From positions 1-34,549 of the forward strand of contig JAOPUT010000287.1 of NCBI GenBank assembly GCA_025963385.1: a DNA stretch of 34,549 nucleotides, given 5' to 3'. Positions 15,488 to 23,632 of this stretch are shown piece after piece (positions within the stretch are counted from its first letter, which is position 1; each line of letters opens with the position of its first letter). Origin of the DNA: Mycobacterium sp. (lineage in GTDB: Bacteria > Actinomycetota > Actinomycetes > Mycobacteriales > Mycobacteriaceae). The position numbers were made by a program, and so were the translations under genes. The notes under the pieces were generated by a model. That model did no database searches and had not been told where the DNA came from. It saw only the letters and a list, made by a program, of their open reading frames with translations.

Positions 15488-16171
15488 TCACGGTTCGTCG
15501 GGCGCGCGGCGGCCACGGCGGCTGAGCTGATACGCCCGTTCCCGCAAGGCGGTGAGCCATTCGGGGCCGAGTGCGACGCCGGGTCCGGTGTTACGGGTGG
15601 GGTCGAAGGACACGTCGAGGTCTTCGTCGGTGGGGATGACGCCCGTCAGCCTCAGCACGGCCAGGGGGTTGAAGGGGCCGTTGCCATGGGCCTGTCGGAC
15701 GTCGAAGACCAGTCCATCGCCGCGAATCGCCTCGGTAATCGTCTCCAGCGACAGTCCGGGCTCGAGGTCGGTCGTCAACTCGGCCTTGAGCCACCACCAG
15801 CCGTCCTGGCGCTGCAGCGGCATGAGCGTGGACAGAGTGGTGCCGGTCCACGACAGGGCCGGTCGCAAGATGCACCGGGTCAGCAATCCCGAGCCAGCGG
15901 AGACCATCAGTACGTCCCACGGGGTGGGCGCGCCCGCGCTGGGAGGCATTCGCCAGGCGAGTCCGATCAAATCGGGAAGGCCGCCCGGAATGCCGACGGC
16001 CTTGGACACTCGCCCCAACACCTCGGCGGTCTCAAGCGGTAGCCCGTCCCCCGGCGCGGCGACGCGCTCGAGGTGGCCTTCGGCAAGCACGCCCACGGGA
16101 TGAAACACACGGCGATTGCGTAGGGCCGAGCCGATTTCCAGCGGCAGGGCAACGAGGTCAGCGGCCTTCAC
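15488..16171 (-). CDS. Conserved mycobacterial protein, possibly catalase-fold-related, function unknown
   Basis: This is 227 residues from GTG 16171, chosen because an AGGAG ribosome site sits six bases upstream; an ATG at 16237 would add 22 residues without a good site. The protein reads VKAADLVALPLEIGSALRNRRVFHPVGVLAEGHLE, then GLPLETAEVLGRVSKAVGIPGGLPDLIGLAWRM and TPWDVLMVSAGSG. The order R-x-F-H-x-x-G, a G-R-x-S-K stretch, P-D-x-x-G-L-A-x-R and a W-D segment resembles the core of catalase-fold proteins, but without the usual length or clear haem ligands. I am not sure of this relation. Similar actinobacterial proteins are often labelled hypothetical or phosphodiesterase. No signal peptide or membrane segment is seen. 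It is divergent from the decarboxylase-like gene. Confidence 0.75.
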   Translation of the reverse strand: MKAADLVALPLEIGSALRNRRVFHPVGVLAEGHLERVAAPGDGLPLETAEVLGRVSKAVGIPGGLPDLIGLAWRMPPSAGAPTPWDVLMVSAGSGLLTRCILRPALSWTGTTLSTLMPLQRQDGWWWLKAELTTDLEPGLSLETITEAIRGDGLVFDVRQAHGNGPFNPLAVLRLTGVIPTDEDLDVSFDPTRNTGPGVALGPEWLTALRERAYQLSRRGRRAPDEP

Positions 16172-16478
16172 GAGGACTCCTGTCGACGGATTTCCAAGCA
16201 CTTGCCCGTCCTCGCCGGTCGGCAAACGTCGTGTCATACTCGCACCCGTCGAACGCCCCCGACGCTCGCCGTGCGAGCCACGCGCATCGGTGTAAAGCGC
16301 TTCGCACTACCACTTTCCGGGGACATCGTGCCTCGGTGCCGCGGCGTAGGTTGCCCCCGCTTTGCCCCGTCAACTTCCGTCGTCGAAGGGACGATTCGAC
16401 GGGTGTGGTGAAGCCGAGCCAGCCAGCACCGGTCGCGCGGGCAGGTTGCATTGATGTGGTGCTGGGTAAGTGCCAAGC
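16172..16478. other. Divergent intergenic region, no gene recognised
   Basis: This 307-bp gap separates the divergent conserved protein (minus) and the PLP enzyme (plus). The open frames within it lack coding signatures and ribosome sites. It must contain promoters for both genes, but I see no confident -35/-10 pair, operator or hairpin. Confidence 0.4.
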
Positions 16479-17942
16479 ATGGACCACTCGCAGACTCCGC
16501 TTCTCGACGCGGTAGCCGACTATCGCGCCAAGGAACGGTATGGCTTCACGCCGCCCGCGCATCGCCAAGGCCGGGGGGTGGATCCGCGAGTCCTCGAAAT
16601 CCTGGGCCGCGAGCCCTTCGCCGACGACCTGCTGGCCTCCAATGGTCTGGACGACCGCCGCAGCCGCAACCGCTACCTTGCGCGGGCCGAGGAACTGATG
16701 GCTGACGCGGTCGGGGCCTCGGCTGCGTTCTTCTCCACGTGTGGTAGCTCGCTGTCGGTGAAGGCGGCCATGATGGCGGTCGCAGGCGGCGGCGACGGTC
16801 TGCTGCTCGGGCGAGACAGTCACAAGTCGATCGTCGCCGGACTGGTGTTCTCCGGCGTGCAGCCCCGGTGGATCAGCCCGCGGTGGGACCCGCTGCGGCA
16901 CCTGTCCCATCCACCCTCACCCGAGCAGGTCCGCGCCGCATTCGACCAGTTCCCTGATGCGTCGGGAGCGTTGATCGTCAGTCCCAGCCCTTATGGCACG
17001 TGTGCCGATCTGGCGGCCATCGCCGACATCTGTCATGAACGCGGTAAGCCGCTGATTGTCGACGAGGCGTGGGGAGCTCACCTTCCCTTTCACGACGACC
17101 TACCCACCTGGGCGATGGACGCGGGTGCGGACGTCTGCGTGGTCAGCGTCCACAAGATGGGTGCCGGTTTCGAGCAGGGCTCGGTATTCCACGTCCAAGG
17201 CGATCTCGTCGACCGTGAGCGCCTGTCCAAATGCGCTGATCTCTTGATGACCACCAGCCCCAACGTGATGATGTACGCCGCGCTGGACGGCTGGCGTCGG
17301 CAGATGATCGATGACGGCAACCGGTTGTTGGGCGCCGCGCTGAGTTTGGCGCACCGGACCCGAGACGCGATCGAAACGCTGCCCGATGTCGAAGTCCTCG
17401 ACGACGAACTGCTCGGTGTGGAGGCGTCGCACGACTTGGACCGATTGCAGGTCCTCATCGACGTGTCGGGGACCGGTACCTCCGGATATCAAGCCGCGGA
17501 CTACCTCCGCGAGCACTGCCACATCGATGTCGGCATGTCCGACCACCGTCGTATCTTGGCGACGCTCTCCTTTGCCGACGACGAGGTCACCACGGGGCGC
17601 CTCCTCCAGGCGTTGGGTCAATGGCGCAGGGCTGCTGACGATTTCGATCAGCCGGCACCGATTCACCTTCCGTCGTCCGACCAACTGGAGCTCGAGTCGG
17701 TGATGCTGCCGCGCGACGCGTTCTTCGCGGCGACGGAGAAAGTGTCGGCGGAGAACGCGGTGGGTCGCATCGCCGCCGAACAAATCACGCCGTACCCGCC
17801 TGGCATCCCTGCCGTCGTCCCGGGCGAACGACTCAACGACGCCGTCATTGGCTACCTACGATCCGGCATCGAGTCCGGGATGGCACTGCCCGACGCCGCC
17901 GACCCGTCCCTTGCGACGTTTCGGGTCGTGCGCCAACAGTGA
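16479..17942 (+). CDS. Orn/Lys/Arg decarboxylase-type PLP enzyme (fold type I, SpeA-like short form)
   Basis: This is 487 residues from ATG 16479 (MDHSQTPLLDAVADYRAKERYGFTPPAHRQG); a GTG nine bases earlier is an alternative. The major domain shows AAFFSTCGSSLSVKAAMMA, SHKSIVAGLVFSGV, the cofactor aspartate in IVDEAWGAHLPFH (D195), and the Schiff-base lysine in VVSVHKMGAGFEQGS (K226). The C-terminal domain ends with the ITPYPPGIPAVVPGERL motif typical of the group. Enzymes of this length include the Bacillus-type arginine decarboxylase, so polyamine or agmatine formation is plausible. The group also contains lysine and ornithine decarboxylases and uncharacterised aminotransferase-like members, so the substrate is open. 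No polyamine genes are adjacent. Confidence 0.85.
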   Translation: MDHSQTPLLDAVADYRAKERYGFTPPAHRQGRGVDPRVLEILGREPFADDLLASNGLDDRRSRNRYLARAEELMADAVGASAAFFSTCGSSLSVKAAMMAVAGGGDGLLLGRDSHKSIVAGLVFSGVQPRWISPRWDPLRHLSHPPSPEQVRAAFDQFPDASGALIVSPSPYGTCADLAAIADICHERGKPLIVDEAWGAHLPFHDDLPTWAMDAGADVCVVSVHKMGAGFEQGSVFHVQGDLVDRERLSKCADLLMTTSPNVMMYAALDGWRRQMIDDGNRLLGAALSLAHRTRDAIETLPDVEVLDDELLGVEASHDLDRLQVLIDVSGTGTSGYQAADYLREHCHIDVGMSDHRRILATLSFADDEVTTGRLLQALGQWRRAADDFDQPAPIHLPSSDQLELESVMLPRDAFFAATEKVSAENAVGRIAAEQITPYPPGIPAVVPGERLNDAVIGYLRSGIESGMALPDAADPSLATFRVVRQQ

Positions 17943-18001
17943 ATTCCCGTGCTGCTTGCGACATACAGTCCAGATTGGGCGATTAGGACGCGGAGGGTCA
18001 T

Positions 18002-18268
18002 GTGGCGGAGAAAGCACCCATGGACGTGGTCGACCGCGTACTCGCTGCGCTGCGGACACGGCCGGATGGCGAGCCGGTAGCGGTGAAAACGTTGGTCCGC
18101 GAGCTGGGGTTGACGACAAGTGAGGTCCTCGACGCCGCAGCCGTCCTCGAGCGGAGAGAACACGGGAGTCGCGATCTCGTGTCGCTGGTCAAGCGCACAG
18201 GGGTCGACGGCGAAGAGCTCTTTCTGTCGCGCATCCCGGAACCGCTGAACGAGGAACCGCCGGGTTGA
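18002..18268 (+). CDS. Small conserved protein, probable winged-helix type
   Basis: This 88-residue protein starts at GTG 18002, preceded by GGAGGG seven bases upstream. The sequence MDVVDRVLAALRTRPDGEPVAVKTLVRELGLTTSEVLDAAAVLERREHG looks like three helices with a helix-turn-helix (KTLVRELGLTTSEVLDAAAVL). A short beta-hairpin-like end (SLVKRTGVDGEELFLSRIP) follows, as in a winged helix. Codon use is typical of the genome. No family name can be given. It follows the decarboxylase-like gene by 59 bases and may be in the same transcript. DNA binding is possible but not shown. Confidence 0.65.
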   Translation: MAEKAPMDVVDRVLAALRTRPDGEPVAVKTLVRELGLTTSEVLDAAAVLERREHGSRDLVSLVKRTGVDGEELFLSRIPEPLNEEPPG

Positions 18269-18314
18269 GCGCCGGCCACCCTCACCCGAGCCGCGATTTG
18301 CGCACGACGCGCCA

Positions 18315-18647
18315 CTAGAGGGCGGACTGATCTTGATTGCGTGCTAATTGGATTGCCATGGCTATGTGACTTGCCTGCAACTCGGTGACGTGCTCGAGCC
18401 ACTGGTCGTAGCTGTCGAGGTCCAGACGACAGGTGCAGGCGGGGCGTGCATCGACGTTCGAGATGAGCTGATGCTCCACGATGTACTTCGCGCAAATGCC
18501 TTGCAAGGCCTTGAACGTCGGAACACCGTGCAATATTTGGAGGCTGCTCTCTGCGGTTAGCGGGGGCCTGGGAGCGCCCTTGCTGTTGAGCGCGTGTCCC
18601 TGACCCGCGGTGCGCCGCAGACCATGACGTTTGCGTGGCTGGGTCAT
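18315..18647 (-). CDS. Conserved small protein of unknown function, second gene of a two-gene operon
   Basis: This 110-residue protein starts with a basic tail (MTQPRKRHGLRRTAGQGHALNSKG). A mixed region LQILHGVPTFKALQGICAKYIVEHQLISNVDARPACTCRLDLDSYDQWLEHVTEL follows, then a helical end. Three Cys (one in GICAKY, two in ACTCRLD) could form a metal or disulfide site, but no motif is recognised. The start codon overlaps the stop of the HTH gene (ATGA), so it is translationally coupled to it. Coding by base composition and this overlap support it; function is unknown. Confidence 0.55.
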   Translation of the reverse strand: MTQPRKRHGLRRTAGQGHALNSKGAPRPPLTAESSLQILHGVPTFKALQGICAKYIVEHQLISNVDARPACTCRLDLDSYDQWLEHVTELQASHIAMAIQLARNQDQSAL

Positions 18648-18940
18648 GTGAGGTCGCGACTCGACTCGGCGGCGTTGGACGAAGCCAACCGGGGCGATCG
18701 CGAACGTCGGCGAAAGCGTTGGTAGGCGTTTCCGCGCCTGAGTCCCAGCGCGTCACCGATGGTCTGCCAAGAGACGCCGCTGTCGGACGCGACGTCGATT
18801 GCCGATTGCAAGTGGTGTTCCGCAGTGGCGATGTCGGCTGCGCCACCCTCCGTTTTGGCTCGGCGACGTTCCTCGTTGGCTTGGATGATCCGCTGAATCG
18901 CGCGCACCTCGGCCTGAGGTCGTGGATCGAGATACAGCAT
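18644..18940 (-). CDS. Small helix-turn-helix protein
   Basis: This is 98 residues from ATG 18940, chosen for its AAGGGGG ribosome site seven bases upstream; a longer open frame to 18982 lacks one. The protein starts MLYLDPRPQAEVRAIQRIIQANEERRRAKT, a charged helix, then has a helix-turn-helix in AIDVASDSGVSWQTIGDALGLRRGNAYQRF. It ends in a basic Ser/Arg-rich tail. The HTH resembles the sigma-factor region-4-like or AsnC-like small proteins often annotated only as helix-turn-helix domain protein in actinobacteria. It heads a two-gene unit with the 110-residue protein and has a candidate -10 box 89 bases upstream. Confidence 0.65.
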   Translation of the reverse strand: MLYLDPRPQAEVRAIQRIIQANEERRRAKTEGGAADIATAEHHLQSAIDVASDSGVSWQTIGDALGLRRGNAYQRFRRRSRSPRLASSNAAESSRDLT

Positions 18941-19028
18941 TCTCGGCCCCCTTCTCACACGAGATGCAATTCCAACCAGCAAATATCTAACCGACGTCTA
19001 TCAAGGTCATGACCGTTATATTCCTACC

Positions 19029-19034
19029 ATTATA
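19029..19034 (-). promoter_or_regulatory. Candidate -10 box for the small HTH operon
   Basis: On the minus strand this reads TATAAT, an exact -10 consensus, within an AT-rich stretch unusual for this genome. A weak -35 (CTGCCA) lies 18 bp upstream. Transcription would start near 19022 and give a leader of about 80 nt before the ATG at 18940. Confidence 0.4.
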
Positions 19035-19308
19035 GCGATTCCCGCAATGGATTGGCAGTCACTGTCTTGTGATGGGAGTGTTGGATCGAGCCGATGGCAC
19101 GGAGGGTGGCCAGCCGGTTGACGGGTCGTTTGCCCCTGCGCCGTTTGGACTTTGCCAGGTCGGGAGGTCCGAACACCTTTGGCCGGGCGGTGTGGCCAAG
19201 GCATGATTCCGCGACAGGTCGAATCGTGGAGTCCACGTCGAAGGGTTGCATTCCCGCCTCATCGAGTGTTGTTGTGGGGCTTGCCAATCGTTGCAAGGGG
19301 GCGGGAAC
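19035..19308. other. Intergenic region without a recognised gene
   Basis: This stretch between the minus-strand HTH operon and the plus-strand SDR gene has open frames on both strands. None has a ribosome site, a recognisable family or consistent codon bias. A long minus frame here and across the SDR gene is mostly the shadow of that gene. The last bases (about 19295-19301) hold the AAGGGGG ribosome site of the SDR gene. Confidence 0.4.
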
Positions 19309-20053
19309 GTGGACCTCGGACTGAACGAGTAAGACCGCCATCGTCTGCGGCGCATCCTCGGGTATCGGGCTCGCTATCGCGTGCGGACTCGCCGAGGAAG
19401 GCGCCAACATCGTCATGGCCGCGCGCCGCGCCGACGTGCTGGCAAGCGAAGCCGAAGCGATCTCGGCGGTCGCCCATCCCACGGACCTGTCCGATCCGGA
19501 CGCGCCACGACGACTGGTCGACACCACCGTAAAGGCGTTCGGCGGCATCGACGTTCTCGTCTGGAACAGCGGCGGGCCTCCCACGAAGTCCGCCTCGGAA
19601 CTCGTCGCCGACGATCTGACTGCCGGGTTGCAGACACTGGTCCTGCCGCTGGTTCGGTTGGTCGGAGCCTGTCTGCCCCATCTGCGAGCTAGCGGAGCGG
19701 GGCGAATCCTCGCCATCACATCCTCCGGCACGCGGGAACCATTGCCGAACTTGGCGATCTCGAACGCCTTGAGGCCCGGAGTGACCGGCTATCTCAAGAC
19801 TCTGTCGAAGGAGATGGCGGCGGCCGGCATCACCGTCAACTGTCTAGCGCCCGGATACATCCGCACCGCGCGGACGGCTCAGGTCTTTCCGGGCGGACCG
19901 CCGCCCGGCCTGCTCGACACGGTGCCGGCAGGCCGCTTCGGGACGGCGGAGGAGGTCGCGAACGTAGGCGTGTTCCTCGTGTCTGAACGGGCGTCCTACG
20001 TGACCGGCACGACGCTCAGCGTCGACGGCGGCCTGGCTCGTTCGCTCTTCTAA
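19309..20053 (+). pseudogene. SDR oxidoreductase with a +1 frameshift at codon 7, atypical active site
   Basis: A GTG at 19309 follows a strong AAGGGGG ribosome site and opens with VDLGLNE, the usual SDR amino terminus, but runs into TAA at 19330-19332. One base over, the frame continues KTAIVCGASSGIGLAIACGLAEEGANIVMAARR and on to the stop at 20053. The bases GAGT at 19327-19330 stand where one codon should be, and the total span of 745 bases is 3 x 248 + 1. The intact product would be 247 residues, normal for an SDR. The catalytic YxxxK is replaced (PNLAISNALR: L and N at those places), as in a known SDR subfamily with SNxxR-type motifs. Starting at the internal ATG 19415 would remove the cofactor motif. 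It is either a recent pseudogene or a sequencing error. Confidence 0.75.
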
Positions 20054-20148
20054 TCGCCCTACGACCATTGGTCGAGTGACCCATGGCCCGTGACGCCATG
20101 GTCGGAGCGATCTACCGTGATTCAGAGGCGTTCACCAAGGGAGATGAC

Positions 20149-20275
20149 ATGTCGGAAACCGCCACCCGCAGCGGGATCGTCGTCGGCGTCGACGGTTGGT
20201 CACCCTCAGCGTCGAATGGCATCGCATCGCGTGGCGCCGCTCCCAGCGCGAGGGCCCGACGGCTCTGGCGGTGAC
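20149..20275 (+). pseudogene. N-terminal remnant of a universal stress protein gene
   Basis: After an AAGGGAG ribosome site, ATG 20149 opens MSETATRSGIVVGVDGWSPS, the start of a USP domain (first strand plus the VVGVDGS ATP-site loop). The frame then loses similarity and stops at TGA 20272-20274. Near 20211 another frame reads VEWHRIAWRRSQREGPTAL, which matches the next USP helix (V-x-W-A-x-R-E-A), so a frameshift occurs around 20205-20211. Everything after strand two is missing and the DUF2156 gene follows immediately, so the remnant is about 40-60 residues of a domain of about 140. The intact ribosome site suggests recent decay. Confidence 0.65.
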
Positions 20276-20278
20276 TGG

Positions 20279-21907
20279 GTGTCCCATCCGGTGACCGGCT
20301 TGACGCACGGGGATTCGCGACCCGTCAGGCGTGCCGGTGCTCTGGTGTTGCTTGGTGTCTTCACCTGGCTGGTGGTGGTGCTCGAAGGGGAGCGCCACCG
20401 TCTGGAGTGGCAGGCGGGCGGGCGACTGGCATGGTCATTGACGATTCTGGCCGCCGTGGCGTTGATCGCACGAGGGATCTTTCTCGGCAGACCGGTGACA
20501 GCTGCGCACGCGGGTGTGGCGGGAGCACTCGTGCTGGCCGGATTGGGCGCGCATCTGCTATCCCTCGATGCGCCTGGCAACGTCGTGATCGCCTGTGCCG
20601 GTGCGGCGCTCACGTGGCCAACTCGAGCCCGGCCGCAACCCGATGCGCTGCCTGCGATATGGAGACTCGTGGACGCGACACACGGAGATCCACTGGCTCC
20701 CTTCGCAATGCAGTCCCGCAAGACCCCCTACTTCAGTTCCGACGGCACGGCGATGCTGGCCTACTGCAGCAGGTTTGGCTTCGCGGCGGTGAGCGGTGAC
20801 CCGATCGGGGACGCGGTACGGTTTCCCGACCTGGTCCGAGACTTCGCCGCCGAGTGTGACGCCCGTGGATGGCGAATCATCGTCCTCGGCTGCAGCGCCG
20901 CGCGAGTGGGACTGTGGACGGACGAGCAGCGTGTCGGGCAGTCACTGCGCGCGATTCCGTTCGGCCGCGACGTCGTGATCGACGTCGCGCATTTCGCCAT
21001 GGCCGGGCGCAGGTACCGCAATCTTCGGCAGGGGGTGCAGCGCACGCGCAACTTGGGGGTCACCACCGAACTCGTGGCCGAAGCCGACCTCGACGATGGC
21101 ACCAGGGCCGAGTTGGCCGACGTGATGAGGGACTCGCACGGTGGTGTGCGGACCGAACGCGGATTCTCGATGATTCTGGACGGAGCGCTGGAAGGCCGCT
21201 ACCCCGGTGTGCTGTTGATGATCGCCAGAGACCGCGGCGGTCGGGTGCAGGCCTTTCACCGCTACGTCGTGGCCGGTGGCGGCAATGACGTCTCACTCGA
21301 CGTGCCCTTGCGCCGACGGAACGCCCCGAACGGCGTCGACGAACGCCTCTGCACCGACATGGTCGATTGGGCCAGAAGGCATGGCGTGCAGCGACTTTCG
21401 CTCGCATTTGCGGCCTTTCCCGACATCTTCGAGGAGTCCCACCGCGGAGCACTGCACCGGGTCTACTACGGGCTCATTCATCTCGGCGACGGGCTCCTCC
21501 GCTTGGAATCGCTGTATCGCTATCTGCGGAAGTACCACGCACTCGGGGAGGCCCGGTACGTGCTGTTGTCGTTGCACTATGTGGTGTCCGCCCTCGTCGT
21601 TCTGGTCAGTCTGGAATTCCTGCCCCACCGGCGTTGCAATCGTCGGACGGACCAGAGTGTCCTTCGGCACTGCTTGCCCGCCGACGCGGCGAGAACCGTG
21701 GGGCCGCCCGGTGAACGGACAAGCGATACGTGTGGCCCTCGACCTGGTCAGCGAGCCACCTCGGCGACTGACGTCGTCCAGGTGAGCACCTGGCCGAGCG
21801 GCCGTCGCGGGGTAGACGGGGGAACCTCAGGCAGACGCACAGATGGCCGAACCGAAGCCGAAGCGCATCGACCTGCCATCCGCGTCGACCCCAGCCGTTT
21901 TGGCTAG
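20279..21907 (+). CDS. Membrane protein with DUF2156 (LPG-synthase C-terminal-like, GNAT-fold) domain
   Basis: The N-terminal part has three or four membrane segments (AGALVLLGVFTWLVVVLEG, WSLTILAAVALIARGIFLG, AGVAGALVLAGLGAHLL, GNVVIACAGAALTW). The cytoplasmic domain starts near TPYFSSDGTAMLAYCSRFGFAAVSGDPIG and continues through RYRNLRQGVQRTRNLGVTTEL and FPDIFEESHRGALHRVYYGLIHLGDGLLRLESLYRYLRKY. This is the tandem GNAT fold of phosphatidylglycerol lysyltransferases (MprF/LysX relatives), which use aminoacyl-tRNA. Mycobacterial short relatives of this kind have unproven substrates. The start is uncertain: GTG 20279 is my choice, with more GTGs downstream. The last 95 residues are low-complexity, Arg/Gly/Thr-rich and unlike the family, so the frame may run past an original end. 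It lies directly behind the USP remnant. Confidence 0.8.
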   Translation: MSHPVTGLTHGDSRPVRRAGALVLLGVFTWLVVVLEGERHRLEWQAGGRLAWSLTILAAVALIARGIFLGRPVTAAHAGVAGALVLAGLGAHLLSLDAPGNVVIACAGAALTWPTRARPQPDALPAIWRLVDATHGDPLAPFAMQSRKTPYFSSDGTAMLAYCSRFGFAAVSGDPIGDAVRFPDLVRDFAAECDARGWRIIVLGCSAARVGLWTDEQRVGQSLRAIPFGRDVVIDVAHFAMAGRRYRNLRQGVQRTRNLGVTTELVAEADLDDGTRAELADVMRDSHGGVRTERGFSMILDGALEGRYPGVLLMIARDRGGRVQAFHRYVVAGGGNDVSLDVPLRRRNAPNGVDERLCTDMVDWARRHGVQRLSLAFAAFPDIFEESHRGALHRVYYGLIHLGDGLLRLESLYRYLRKYHALGEARYVLLSLHYVVSALVVLVSLEFLPHRRCNRRTDQSVLRHCLPADAARTVGPPGERTSDTCGPRPGQRATSATDVVQVSTWPSGRRGVDGGTSGRRTDGRTEAEAHRPAIRVDPSRFG

Positions 21908-21954
21908 CCTTGGTTTGCTGGCGTGAATCGACGGCACTGCCTAACCTCTTGGAC

Positions 21955-22668
21955 GTGTCCACGAATCCGCATCCTGCCGAGCCACATTCGGGGTCGGTGT
22001 CATCGAAGCTCAACTGGCTACGCGCCGGCGTGCTCGGCGCCAACGACGGCAACGTTTCGACTGCGGGAATCGTGGTCGGCGTCGCGGCGGCGACCACCAT
22101 GCGGGGGCCGATCCTGACGGCGGGGGTCGCGGGGCTGGTGGCTGGCGCCGTGTCGATGGCACTGGGGGAGTACGTGTCGGTCAGCACGCAGCGCGATACG
22201 GAGCAGGCGTTGCTGAACAAGGAACGTGGAGAGTTGCAGGACGATCCGGGCGCCGAACTGGACGAGCTAGCGGCGTTGTACGAGGCGAAGGGGTTGTCGG
22301 CAGCCACCGCTCGCATGGTCGCCGAGGAACTCACCGATCACGATGCGTTTGCCGCCCACGCGGAAGTGGAGTTGGGCATCGACCCCGAGGATCTGACCAA
22401 TCCTTGGCAGGCGGCCCTGTCCTCAGCGCTGTCGTTCACCGTCGGCGCCCTTCTGCCGCTGATCGTGGTGCTGGTGCTCGACGGCGCGATCAGAATCCCC
22501 GCCACGATCGGGGCTGTCCTCGTCGCGCTGCTCATCACCGGATCGGTGTCCGCAGGTCTTGGGGGAGCACCGATGCGCCAGGCGATCATCCGCAACGTCA
22601 TCGGCGGGGCATTGGCATTGGGAATCACCTGGGGAGTAGGACATCTCGTCGGTGCTGCCATCGCCTAG
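21955..22668 (+). CDS. VIT/CCC1-family transporter
   Basis: This is about 237 residues from GTG 21955; an upstream ATG at 21910 would overlap only junk-like sequence. It has the VIT1 family layout. The first segment LNWLRAGVLGANDGNVSTAGIVVGVAAAT carries the conserved N-D-G motif. The second is ILTAGVAGLVAGAVSMALGEYVSVSTQRD with the conserved G-E-Y. A cytoplasmic acidic helix bundle follows (ELDELAALYEAKGLSAATARMVAEELTDHDAF), the metal-binding loop in plant VIT1. Three more membrane segments end the protein. The family moves Fe2+ and Mn2+ (and other divalent ions) out of the cytosol, by H+ antiport in VIT1. In a dormancy island it could limit free iron during hypoxia; this is inference. Confidence 0.88.
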   Translation: MSTNPHPAEPHSGSVSSKLNWLRAGVLGANDGNVSTAGIVVGVAAATTMRGPILTAGVAGLVAGAVSMALGEYVSVSTQRDTEQALLNKERGELQDDPGAELDELAALYEAKGLSAATARMVAEELTDHDAFAAHAEVELGIDPEDLTNPWQAALSSALSFTVGALLPLIVVLVLDGAIRIPATIGAVLVALLITGSVSAGLGGAPMRQAIIRNVIGGALALGITWGVGHLVGAAIA

Positions 22669-22693
22669 ACGGCAGTCCCGGTCGGGTCAAGAG

Positions 22694-23515
22694 TCAGTGG
22701 CGCACGATCAGCACGGAGCACTCGGGATGGCCCACGATGGGATGGCTGTGCGGTCCCACGATCTGGGCGACCCGTCCGGCCTCGTCGGCGCCGACGACCA
22801 CCATCGCGACGGTGGTCGTATCTCCATCGAGGAACTGCACCAGGTTCGCCTGCGTGGTGACCGGGTAGACGTGCACGTCCGGGTACCGCTGTCGCCACGC
22901 TGCCATCATCCGGTCGAGTTCGTCGTACGGCGTGGACCCGAAGTCCTGCTGCCACAGGCCGACCGCAAGCACCGGTGCGTGACGGAGCCGGGCCTCCTCC
23001 ATCGCAGTGACCACGATTTCCTCGTCGTCTGTGGATGCCTTGACGGCCACGGCGATGAAGCGCCGGTCTGATCGATCAGCCGCGTCGTGGTGGCGAATGA
23101 TGGTCACCGGGCAGGACGCCTTCTCGGCCAATGTGGTTGCCGTGCTGCCCAGCAGTGTGCGGGACACGACACCGATGCCCGACGAGCCGACGCACACCAA
23201 CTCGGCGGTGCGGGACTCGGCCAGGAGCATGTCCGCCGGCGCTCCCCGCAGGATCGCGGTATCGACCTTGACCTCCTTGCCGGCCGCCTCGATCGCGGCG
23301 CTTGCCTGCCGGAGAACCGATTCGGCGTATCCGGTGTCCAGTTCGAGTTCGTTGGGCGACAGGACCACCTCGCGGCCGGGGCTCACGACGCTGATCAGGC
23401 GCAGCGGCACGTCGCGGGCGATGGCCTCGTCGATGGCCCACTCGGCCGCGTGGACGGCCGCCTTCGACCCGTCGATGCCGACGACGACGCTGGCTCCCGG
23501 AAGAATGTCGGTCAT
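22694..23515 (-). CDS. Tandem-domain universal stress protein
   Basis: This is 273 residues from ATG 23515, which has a GAGGAGAAC ribosome site. An open frame to 23626 is not needed. Domain one (about 1-148) starts MTDILPGASVVVGIDGSKAAVHAAEWAIDEAI and has the ATP motif VCVGSSGIGVVSRTLLGSTA (G-x2-G-x9-G-S). Domain two (about 155-273) has RFIAVAVKAS... and the degenerate motif VVVGADEAGRVAQIVGPHSHPIVGHPECSVLIVR, which probably does not bind ATP. In mycobacteria such USPs are DosR-regulon members. It lies 117 bases downstream of the kinase gene on the same strand, so the two form a likely operon. Confidence 0.92.
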   Translation of the reverse strand: MTDILPGASVVVGIDGSKAAVHAAEWAIDEAIARDVPLRLISVVSPGREVVLSPNELELDTGYAESVLRQASAAIEAAGKEVKVDTAILRGAPADMLLAESRTAELVCVGSSGIGVVSRTLLGSTATTLAEKASCPVTIIRHHDAADRSDRRFIAVAVKASTDDEEIVVTAMEEARLRHAPVLAVGLWQQDFGSTPYDELDRMMAAWRQRYPDVHVYPVTTQANLVQFLDGDTTTVAMVVVGADEAGRVAQIVGPHSHPIVGHPECSVLIVRH

Positions 23516-23632
23516 GGTGTTCTCCTCGATCCGTACGGCGCCCGTGTCGTGTTCGGACTCAGCATCGGCCGGCGACGGCACGTTCGATAGGGCCGTTCGA
23601 CGGCTGCGGCGAAGGCCTTTCGTCACGAACGG

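Noticed and set aside
19030..19731. Minus-strand 233-residue frame
   Set aside because: It runs opposite the SDR gene for most of its length and has no recognisable family, so it is a shadow.
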